DNA of 5,125 nt from Pseudomonadota bacterium (lineage in GTDB: Bacteria > Pseudomonadota > Alphaproteobacteria > UBA8366 > JADFVY01): positions 1-5,125 of the forward strand of contig DAOVHN010000226.1 in assembly GCA_030671915.1 (NCBI GenBank), given 5' to 3'. The notes under the pieces were generated by a model. That model saw only the letters and a program-made list of their open reading frames with translations. It was not told the origin of the DNA and did not search any database. The translations under genes were made by a program, and so were the position numbers. Position 1 is the first letter of the stretch. Each line of letters starts with the position of its first letter. This document shows, one piece after another, positions 1 through 5,012 of this stretch.

Positions 1-938
1 CAGGCCGCCAGATCCTGCTGCACGAACAGCCGCCAGACGGTCGGCGGCGCGCACAGCGAGGTCACGCCCTTGCTCGCGATTACGTCCAGCGTCGCCTTCG
101 CGTCGAAACGCGAAAAGGCATGAACGAAGACGGTGGCGCCGGCGTTCCAGGGCGCAAAGAAACAGCTCCAGGAATGCTTGGCCCAGCCCGGCGAGCTTAT
201 GTTCAGATGGATATCGCCCTCGCGCAGCCCCAGCCAGTACATGGTGGACAGATGCCCGATGGGATAGGACGCGTGGGTTTGCAGCACGAGCTTGGGCTTC
301 GCGGTGGTGCCGGACGTGAAATAGACCATCAAGGGATCGTCGGCCCCGGTTTCGCCGTCGGGCGAGAATTCCGCCGGGATATTGTCCACGCCGCTGTAAT
401 TCGCCCAGCCGGGAACCTCGCCGCCGACGACGATGCGCTTATAGTCGCCGGGCAGGCCGTCGAACTTCCCGGTCTCGGCCGTAGCCGTTACGACATGGGC
501 GACGGTCCCGCGTTCGATGCGGTCGACCAGGTCCTTGCGGGTGAGCAGCGCCGTCGAGGGGACGATGACGGCGCCCAGCTTGATTGCGCCCAGCATGATC
601 TCCCACAGGGGCGGCACGTTACCCAGCATCAGCAGTATACGGTCGCCGCGCCCCACGCCGTGCCCGCGCAGGAAATTGGCGGCGCGGTTCGAGCGTACGC
701 GCATTTCGGCGAAGGAAGCCTTGAATTCACCCCCGTCGTCATCGACAATCCACAGGGCGGGCCGGTCGTTGCCGGCGGCCATCGGGTCGAAATAATCCAG
801 CGCCCAGTTGAAACGCGACGGCCGCGGCCAGACGAACGCCCGGCGGGCCGCGTCGAGATCGTCGCGATATCTGAACAGAAGCCCGCGCGCGGCGAGGAAA
901 TCGCCGGCGCCGCCGGTGTTGTCGGTGTTGTCGGCCAT
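1..938 (-). CDS. Acyl-CoA synthetase (AMP-binding, ACSM-like), N-terminal 312 residues; 3' end outside window
   Basis: The protein should activate a carboxylic acid with ATP to an acyl-adenylate and pass it to CoA, in the cytoplasm. I translated the minus strand by hand from the ATG at 938 and found no stop down to position 3. The adenylate-forming P-loop YFTSGTTAKPK lies at residues 206-216, SSPGWAK at 248-254 and the APPTVWR block at 297-303. With the FVH and VQQDL segments this resembles medium-chain (ACSM-type) or aryl/acyl-CoA synthetases more than long-chain FadD. Family members are about 540-560 residues, so roughly 40% is missing beyond the left edge, including the C-terminal lid domain. 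The start is supported by GGGAGG (minus-strand reading of 944-949) five bases upstream. The P-loop has Ala where Gly or Ser is usual, which I believe occurs in some bacterial subgroups. Substrate cannot be assigned. Confidence 0.93.
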   Translation of the reverse strand, partial: MADNTDNTGGAGDFLAARGLLFRYRDDLDAARRAFVWPRPSRFNWALDYFDPMAAGNDRPALWIVDDDGGEFKASFAEMRVRSNRAANFLRGHGVGRGDRILLMLGNVPPLWEIMLGAIKLGAVIVPSTALLTRKDLVDRIERGTVAHVVTATAETGKFDGLPGDYKRIVVGGEVPGWANYSGVDNIPAEFSPDGETGADDPLMVYFTSGTTAKPKLVLQTHASYPIGHLSTMYWLGLREGDIHLNISSPGWAKHSWSCFFAPWNAGATVFVHAFSRFDAKATLDVIASKGVTSLCAPPTVWRLFVQQDLAA

Positions 939-1067
939 GGCAGCCTCCCGGTGGCTCCGCCCCCCGAACAGGGAGACACCCGCTGGTGGGCCCGGAAAAA
1001 CCATAACATGCGTCCGGACTCGCCGCCAAGCCGAACCAGGGTCGGGTGGTATGAATCAGACGGAAGC

Positions 1068-1098
1068 TTGCTGGACCGCCGCCAGCCATTAGTATTAT
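1068..1098 (+). promoter_or_regulatory. Weak candidate promoter for the PAS gene
   Basis: TTGCTG at 1068-1073 and TATTAT at 1093-1098 (overlapping TATAAA at 1096-1101) lie about 30 bases before the GTG start at 1131. The 19-base spacer is long and the -35 matches only three of six bases. It is listed because this AT-rich patch is the only -10-like sequence in the 192-bp divergent gap between the acyl-CoA synthetase and the PAS gene. Confidence 0.25.
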
Positions 1099-1130
1099 AA
1101 AGGCGCATATGGCTTAGCAGGGAGCCAGTT

Positions 1131-1628
1131 GTGGCGAAGCCTATATCTAAACTAGTGCCTATACGGCCCACTGACCTTGGTAGCTGGCCCGCAACCCTTT
1201 CCGACCCCGCGAAGGAGCTGCTGGAATACTGGGTTTCGAAATGCGATGCAGGCAAGTATCCCGTCCGTTCCGCCATCGAACCAAGTAAAATAAAGCGCAT
1301 ACTTCCATATATTTTTATCGTCGAGCGATTAGATGGTGAGAAAAGCGATTACCGCTTTCGACTGGTGGGCACTGGAATCGTCGATATCGAAGGTGAATGC
1401 ACTGGTCGTCTTCTGAGCGAGTTGTTTCCAGATCGTGACAAATACTCCAATGTTTGGAAGCAATATGATGAATGTTGTATGGGAGTGACGTATATTCGGC
1501 ATCAAACTCTTGGTTGGAGGGAAAAAAAGTATATTGAATACGAAACTGTTTTACTGCCGCTTTATGGGGACGGTGAGAACGTCGACTATTTGATCGGCAC
1601 AGCTTATGCCGCGCTATTGCCGAGTTGA
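1131..1628 (+). CDS. PAS_5-type single-domain protein (165 aa)
   Basis: This is a stand-alone PAS-like sensory domain, probably cytoplasmic since no signal peptide or membrane segment is visible. The pattern matches the PAS_5 family (PF07310) common in Alphaproteobacteria: a Leu-x-x-Tyr-Trp helix around residue 33, Pro44, an Ile-x-x-Leu-Pro segment ending at Pro59, the strand YRFRLVGT at 74-81, then Gly88 and a Thr-Gly-Arg turn at 91-93. Family assignment is from memory of the pattern, not a search. No output domain is attached, so ligand and partner are unknown. The start is GTG at 1131, preceded by AGGGAG at 1119-1124 with a six-base spacer; no in-frame ATG lies nearby. My hand count gives about 47% GC over 1141-1620 against roughly 70% in two lines of the pyruvate carboxylase gene. 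That suggests foreign or weakly constrained sequence. Confidence 0.85.
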   Translation: MAKPISKLVPIRPTDLGSWPATLSDPAKELLEYWVSKCDAGKYPVRSAIEPSKIKRILPYIFIVERLDGEKSDYRFRLVGTGIVDIEGECTGRLLSELFPDRDKYSNVWKQYDECCMGVTYIRHQTLGWREKKYIEYETVLLPLYGDGENVDYLIGTAYAALLPS

Positions 1629-1690
1629 CCTGCATTTATTGAGTGGTCCATTTTTGCAGGAAAGTCCGTATGGAAGCGGTCGCGAGAGAA

Positions 1691-1709
1691 GGCGCCCCGG
1701 CGCGGCGCC
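1691..1709 (-). terminator. Candidate terminator of the small minus-strand gene
   Basis: GGCGCC at 1691-1696 and again at 1704-1709 can pair as a six-bp GC stem around a seven-base loop. Read on the minus strand it lies three bases after the TGA of the small gene and is followed by TTCTCTCG, a poor U tract. A second dyad, CGCCGAT/ATCGGCG (1706-1712 and 1715-1721), surrounds the stop codon itself but leaves only a two-base loop. Function is plausible, not secure. Confidence 0.35.
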
Positions 1710-1711
1710 GA

Positions 1712-1918
1712 TCAATCGGCGAGCATGGTCAATGCGGCTCGGCGGTCTCCCGGCTTCAATCCAAGAAACAGCTTGCGGGCTTTCGCGATGTCTTGTTCGG
1801 AGCCACTCTCGGCGGCCGCCTTGAGGGCAATCGTGGTCGGATGATCCGCTCCGCAGATGAAAACCAAAGCCTTAGCCAGGCGCTCCATGGCCGCACGGTC
1901 GATCTTTACCTCTTCCAT
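1712..1918 (-). CDS. Small uncharacterised protein (68 aa)
   Basis: I do not recognise a named family. The product is a soluble, probably helical protein with no signal peptide or transmembrane segment. Residues 8-24 form an amphipathic Ala/Leu helix ending in Cys22-Gly-Ala-Asp. An Ala-rich helix follows (28-36), then a charged stretch and a C-terminal Leu-Lys-Pro-Gly-Asp-Arg-Arg turn at 54-60 before a last short helix. This balanced composition looks like a real protein, unlike the Arg/Pro/Gly-rich readings of the other frames here. The ATG at 1918 is preferred: the minus-strand GGGGGA at 1927-1932 lies eight bases ahead of it, but only two bases ahead of the alternative TTG at 1924, which would add two residues. 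It converges with the PAS gene across 83 bp. No function can be proposed from context. Confidence 0.65.
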   Translation of the reverse strand: MEEVKIDRAAMERLAKALVFICGADHPTTIALKAAAESGSEQDIAKARKLFLGLKPGDRRAALTMLAD

Positions 1919-2046
1919 TCGCAAGTTCCCCCAAATATCAGCCTGTTTCGTCGCGTCGATCCGTATCGGGCGTGGCGGCGCCCGCGGAGCAGCTACCTCG
2001 CCCGACCCGAATGTGCCGAGCCGTCACGGTTGCCGCTGGCAAGAGG

Positions 2047-2055
2047 ATACTAGCA
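2047..2055 (-). promoter_or_regulatory. Candidate extended -10 for the small minus-strand gene
   Basis: On the minus strand 2055-2047 reads TGCTAGTAT, an extended -10 (TG-N-TAGTAT) with no clear -35 ahead of it. Transcription would start near 2040 and leave a leader of about 120 bases before the ATG at 1918. This is motif resemblance only. Confidence 0.25.
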
Positions 2056-2251
2056 CATCCTGGCCGCGCCCCACCCCGATATCGTTGCCCATCAGGACAG
2101 GCACAGCCAGGATACAAGACATGCGTTGTTGCGTTATTCAGCATTGCGGGTAACTAACCGCCTCTAGTGGAGTAAATCTGACGGAATTTCAACTTGATGT
2201 ATTAGCCGGTTCCGTCGCGACGCCGGATGCGGTGCGGCAAAGCGGTGCTGT

Positions 2252-2293
2252 TTAACATCAATCAAACTGTGTTTGTTGAAACCCCGCTATAAT
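2252..2293 (+). promoter_or_regulatory. Candidate FNR/FixK-type promoter upstream of sco
   Basis: A perfect TATAAT (2288-2293) has no recognisable -35 at the usual distance. Instead TTAAC-ATCA-ATCAA at 2252-2265 matches the FNR/FixK/NnrR consensus TTGAT-N4-ATCAA at eight of ten arm positions, with the right arm perfect. Its centre is 2258.5. With a start site near 2300 this is about -41.5, the classic class II activator position. An oxygen-responsive promoter would suit genes for oxidase copper assembly. The -10 is seen directly; the factor and the start site are inferred. A strong terminator at 2350-2378 lies between this promoter and sco. Confidence 0.45.
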
Positions 2294-2298
2294 GGGCT

Positions 2299-2378
2299 AG
2301 CTGACCATGCGACAAAAATTCCCGGGTTCGGGGCCGCTTGTCCGGCTATAACCTTCCTGTGCTGGAAGGTTTGTTTTT
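2299..2378 (+). ncRNA. Possible short terminated transcript: leader/attenuator or small RNA
   Basis: If transcription begins about seven bases after TATAAT (2288-2293) and stops at the intrinsic terminator at 2350-2378, the product is an RNA of about 80 bases. It contains a 14-codon open frame, 2307-2351 (MRQKFPGSGPLVRL), whose stop codon overlaps the first bases of the terminator stem. That frame has no evident Shine-Dalgarno site and lies only a few bases from the presumed 5' end, so a translated leader peptide is doubtful. The segment could be an attenuated leader of sco-pcuAC or a free-standing small RNA. No known RNA family is recognised. Confidence 0.3.
2350..2378 (+). terminator. Intrinsic terminator upstream of sco
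   Basis: AACCTTCC (2350-2357) pairs perfectly with GGAAGGTT (2364-2371) around a six-base loop, TGTGCT. The following bases are TGTTTTT (2372-2378). An eight-bp stem with a U-rich tail is a textbook rho-independent terminator on the plus strand. It sits 38 bases before the sco start codon with no protein gene directly upstream on this strand, so it must end a non-coding transcript or act as an attenuator. Confidence 0.7.
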
Positions 2379-2416
2379 CAGGGCCGCCTTCCGGCGATAA
2401 TTTATGAGGTGATTTC

Positions 2417-3085
2417 TTGCGTAAGATCCGATTGATAATGTGGCTTCTGGTCGCGACGGCCGTTGCGGTAGTGGGCGCGCAATTTACGATCCGGATGATG
2501 GACGACGCCAACGCGCCGCCCACCGCCGAGGAACAGGCGCTCACCGCCGAGGAACAGGCGCTCACCGCGCAGCAGGTCGCCCGCGACATCGTGACCGGGG
2601 AGTTTTCGCTGATCGACCATCACGGTAACGCCGTCACGGACGAAGATTTCCGCGGCTCCTGGCCGCTGATCTTCTTCGGATACACCTATTGCCCGGATGT
2701 CTGCCCGACGACGCTGGGCGTGGTCAGCCTGGTCATGGACGAGTTGGGCGAGGATGCGGCGAAGGTGCAGCCCCTGTTCATCACGGTCGACCCCCAGCGC
2801 GACACGCCGGAAGTCATGGCGGACTATGTCGCCGCCTTCCACCCCAAGATCATCGGGCTTTCCGGCAGCCTGGAACAGGTCGCGGCCGCCGCCCAAAGCC
2901 ATCGCGCCTATTACGTCAAGGCGCCGGTGGAGGAAGGGGCGGAGATCAGCGAGACGGAATACGCCATGGACCACAGCGCCTATCTCTACCTGATGGACGC
3001 GCAAGGGGTTTACGCCCACGTCTTTTCGCCGACCGATACGGTGGAAGAAATCGCCGCCGAAATTCGCGAATTCATGAACAAATAA
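2417..3085 (+). CDS. Sco1/SenC/PrrC-family copper chaperone for cytochrome c oxidase (222 aa)
   Basis: Sco proteins are membrane-anchored periplasmic thioredoxin-fold proteins that bind copper and help build the CuA site of cytochrome c oxidase. Residues 4-25 form an N-terminal membrane anchor after Arg-Lys-Ile-Arg, with no lipobox Cys. The copper-binding motif CPDVC is at 92-96, and the third ligand is His186 in MDHSAYLYLMD. The VDPQRDTP segment (124-131) is also typical of the family. Length is normal. The start is TTG at 2417, chosen because GAGGTGAT (2406-2413) matches the anti-Shine-Dalgarno sequence almost perfectly. An ATG at 2438 would delete the basic N-terminus and start inside the anchor. 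Residues 36-49 are a duplicated TAEEQAL heptad in the linker, encoded by an exact 21-bp repeat. The PCuAC gene follows after 31 bp, probably as an operon. A weak promoter (TTGTTT 2371, GATAAT 2396) may lie after the upstream terminator. Confidence 0.95.
   Translation: MRKIRLIMWLLVATAVAVVGAQFTIRMMDDANAPPTAEEQALTAEEQALTAQQVARDIVTGEFSLIDHHGNAVTDEDFRGSWPLIFFGYTYCPDVCPTTLGVVSLVMDELGEDAAKVQPLFITVDPQRDTPEVMADYVAAFHPKIIGLSGSLEQVAAAAQSHRAYYVKAPVEEGAEISETEYAMDHSAYLYLMDAQGVYAHVFSPTDTVEEIAAEIREFMNK
2521..2562 (+). repeat. Exact 21-bp tandem duplication inside sco
   Basis: The 21-base unit at 2521-2541 is repeated without change at 2542-2562, and the first six bases recur at 2563-2568. It is in frame and duplicates TAEEQAL (residues 36-42 and 43-49) in the charged linker between membrane anchor and Sco domain. 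Perfect identity, including third codon positions, points to a recent slippage event or an actively varying repeat. Confidence 0.95.
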
Positions 3086-3116
3086 AACAGTTATTTGGAT
3101 AGAAGGAGTATCAGAT

Positions 3117-3602
3117 ATGCGTTTCATTCTTTCATCTGCCCTTGCCGCGATGGCCCTGGCCGCCATTTCAGTCCAGGCTCCGGCATTCGCCGAAGACCCG
3201 GTTAGCGTCGGCGATTTGCGCATCATGCATCCCTGGGCGCGGGCCAGCGCGGGCCATGGCAAATCCGGCGCCGCCTTCATGACGATCGCCAATACCGGCG
3301 GCGCGGACGACAAGCTGGTTGCGGCATCCACCGCGAACGCCAAGAAGACCGAAATCCACGAGACCACGATGGAAGACGGCGTCATGAAGATGCGCATGCT
3401 GATGGGCGGGCTGACCATCCCGGCCGGGGGCGAGGTCGCGCTGAAGCCGATGGGCCTGCATGTCATGCTGATGGGCGTTACCGAGAAGCTGGTCGAGGGC
3501 GAGACGCTGGTGCTGACGCTGACCTTCGAAAAGGCGGGCAGCGTTGAGTTCGCCGTCCCGATCGGCGGGCCCGGCGCGATGATGGCGCCAAATATGAACT
3601 GA
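3117..3602 (+). CDS. PCuAC-family periplasmic copper chaperone (161 aa)
   Basis: PCuAC (DUF461) proteins bind Cu(I) in the periplasm and pass it, with Sco, to the CuA centre of cytochrome c oxidase. A signal peptide is clear: basic start, hydrophobic core to about residue 22, and an Ala-Phe-Ala site before Glu26, giving a mature protein of about 136 residues. The early strand with HPWARAS (38-44) is typical. The family's His/Met motif is present: His81 in EIHE, Met92 and Met94 in VMKMRM, then His115 and Met117 in GLHVML. The spacing His81-x10-Met92 fits the published pattern. A Met-containing tail (MMAPNMN) ends the protein. The start ATG has AAGGAG at 3103-3108 with an eight-base spacer. The gene lies 31 bp after sco with no terminator between, so joint transcription is likely. 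No oddities are seen in length or key residues. Confidence 0.95.
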   Translation: MRFILSSALAAMALAAISVQAPAFAEDPVSVGDLRIMHPWARASAGHGKSGAAFMTIANTGGADDKLVAASTANAKKTEIHETTMEDGVMKMRMLMGGLTIPAGGEVALKPMGLHVMLMGVTEKLVEGETLVLTLTFEKAGSVEFAVPIGGPGAMMAPNMN

Positions 3603-3613
3603 TGTTACGCATC

Positions 3614-3639
3614 GCCGGGTGGGCGTTATCCCACCCGGC
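3614..3639 (+). terminator. Terminator-like hairpin ending the sco-pcuAC operon
   Basis: GCCGGGTGGG (3614-3623) and CCCACCCGGC (3630-3639) form a perfect ten-bp stem with a six-base loop, starting 12 bases after the TGA of the PCuAC gene. The downstream sequence ATGACGGTTTCG is not strongly T-rich, as is common for terminators in GC-rich bacteria. A second, smaller dyad, GGTTT-CGC-AAACC, follows at 3645-3657. Confidence 0.7.
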
Positions 3640-3669
3640 ATGACGGTTTCGCAAACCCGGAAGAACCGC

Positions 3670-3675
3670 TATAAG
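3670..3675 (+). promoter_or_regulatory. Candidate -10 for pyruvate carboxylase gene
   Basis: TATAAG (3670-3675) matches five of six -10 bases and lies between the operon-ending hairpin and the pyruvate carboxylase start, so the gene could have its own promoter. No good -35 is found 16-18 bases upstream, where the GGTTT-CGC-AAACC dyad (3645-3657) sits instead and could be an operator. Confidence 0.3.
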
Positions 3676-3706
3676 CTGCGCCAGTGGCCCTTGAGGAGAC
3701 TGGTGT

Positions 3707-5008
3707 ATGGCGAAGCGCGCGACGAAGGGAAAATCTTTCCGCAAGCTGCTGGTCGCGAACCGCGGCGAGATCGCGATCCGGGTGTTCCGCGCGGCCAGCG
3801 AGCTGGGCTTGCGCACCGTCGCCGTCTATTCCCATGAGGACCGCTTCGCGCTGCACCGTTTCAAGGCGGACGAAGGCTATCTGATCGGCCAGGGCAAGGA
3901 GCCGGTCCAGGCCTATCTGGATATCGAGGATATCCTGCGTGTTGCCCATGACGCCCATGTGGACGCCATCCATCCCGGTTACGGCTTCCTGTCGGAAAAC
4001 CCCGATTTCGCGCGCGCCTGCGCCGATGCCGGGATCGTCTTCGTCGGCCCGCCGCCCGAAGTGATGGAGCAGCTGGGCAGCAAGGTGGCGGCCCGGGAAC
4101 TGGCCGAGAAGGCCGGCATCCCGGTGATGCCCGCAACCGGTGCCCTGCCCGCGGATATCGACCGGATCAAGCCGCTGGCGGAGCAGGTCGGCTATCCGTT
4201 GATGCTGAAGGCGAGCTGGGGCGGCGGCGGGCGCGGCATGCGCGTCATCGAGGATGAATCGCAACTGGCCGAGCAGGTGCGGTCCGGCCGACGCGAGGCC
4301 AGGGCCGCCTTCGGCCGCGACGAGGTGTTCCTGGAAAAGCTGGTCCGGCGCGCCCGCCATGTCGAGGTCCAGATCGTCGCCGACCATCACGGCAATGTGG
4401 TCCATCTGTTCGAGCGCGACTGTTCCATGCAGCGGCGGAACCAGAAGGTCGTCGAGCGCGCGCCGGCGCCCTATCTGGACGAAGGCCGCCGGGCCGAAAT
4501 CTGCGACGCCGCGGTGCGGCTGGCCCACGCGGCGGATTACCGCAATGCCGGCACGGTCGAGTTCCTGATGGATTCCGACAGCGGCGATTTCTATTTCATC
4601 GAGGTCAATCCGCGCATCCAGGTCGAGCATACGGTGACGGAAGAGATCACCGGCATCGACATCGTCAAGGCGCAGATCCGCATCGCCCAGGGCGCGCGCA
4701 TCGGCGCCGAGGATTCCGGCGTGCCGCCGCAGCACCAAATCGCGATGAACGGCCATGCGCTGCAATGCCGGCTGACCACCGAGGATCCGACCAACCGCTT
4801 CATCCCCGACTACGGCCGCATCACCGCCTATCGCGGCGCCACCGGGTTTGGCATCAGGCTGGATGGCGGCACCGCCTATTCGGGCGCGTTGATCACGCCG
4901 TTCTACGATTCCCTGCTGGAGAAAGTCACCGCCTGGGCACCGACGGCGGAAGAGACGATTCAGCGCATGGACCGGGCGCTGCGCGAGTTCCGCATCCGCG
5001 GCGTCGCG
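3707..5008 (+). CDS. pyc: Pyruvate carboxylase, N-terminal biotin-carboxylase part (434 residues), interrupted at about 5009
   Basis: Pyruvate carboxylase makes oxaloacetate from pyruvate, ATP and bicarbonate to refill the TCA cycle. This part carries the ATP-dependent carboxylation of biotin. Seen in order: VANRGEIAIR (16-25), HPGYGFLSE, the ATP-grasp loop KASWGGGGRGM (168-178), FERDCSMQRRNQKVVERAPA, EVNPRIQVEH (299-308, with catalytic-type Glu299, Asn301, Arg303 and Glu307), Arg384 in FGIRLDGG, and finally REFRIRGVA. The HRFKADE, NGHALQC and IPDYGRITAYR blocks favour pyruvate carboxylase over AccC or acyl-CoA carboxylase subunits. The start ATG has GAGGAG at 3693-3698 with an eight-base spacer. 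Full proteins are about 1,150 residues; after RGVA the expected Thr-Asn-x-x-Phe-Leu is absent. The frame stays open to the window end, but those 39 codons are the wrong frame of a recombinase fragment. The carboxyltransferase and biotin domains are not in the window, so as drawn the gene is broken. Confidence 0.92.
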
Positions 5009-5012
5009 CGCA

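Larger units (their letters stand above)
1919..2416. other. Long intergenic region, no convincing gene
   Basis: About 500 bp separate the divergent small gene and the sco gene. Open frames here are short, lack Shine-Dalgarno sites and have Arg/Pro-rich or Cys-scattered compositions, so I call none of them. The left part (about 1960-2100) is GC-rich. The right part (about 2130-2300) is distinctly AT-richer and carries the promoter-like elements listed separately. A small dyad TTGCC-GCT-GGCAA sits at 2030-2042. Nothing else is recognised in 2056-2250. Confidence 0.6.

Noticed and set aside
120..1100. Plus-strand open frame (326 codons) opposite the acyl-CoA synthetase
   Set aside because: The minus strand encodes clear AMP-binding motifs here; the plus-strand reading is Gly/Arg/Pro-rich with no domain and no ribosome site.
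1629..1660. CCTGCA ... TGCAGG inverted repeat after the PAS gene as its terminator
   Set aside because: Only six bp with a 20-base loop, and no T tract after the second arm; too weak to list as a feature.
2122..2137. TGCGTTGT/TGCGTTAT tandem octamers as iterons or a binding-site array
   Set aside because: Two imperfect copies only, no further copies and no replication gene nearby.
2194..2207. TTGAT at 2194-2198 as another FNR-type site
   Set aside because: Only the left half is present; the partner position reads AGCC rather than ATCAA, and it is too far from the -10 at 2288.
2402..3466. Long minus-strand open frame (354 codons) spanning sco and pcuAC
   Set aside because: It runs antisense through two recognised genes and their intergenic gap; composition is that of reverse-complemented GC-rich coding DNA.
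3707..5008. AccC (acetyl-CoA carboxylase biotin carboxylase) or acyl-CoA carboxylase alpha subunit
   Set aside because: No accB lies upstream, and the HRFKADE, RDCSMQRRNQKVVERAPAPY and IPDYGRITAYR blocks are those of pyruvate carboxylase; AccC would also be ending at this point with a different C-terminus.
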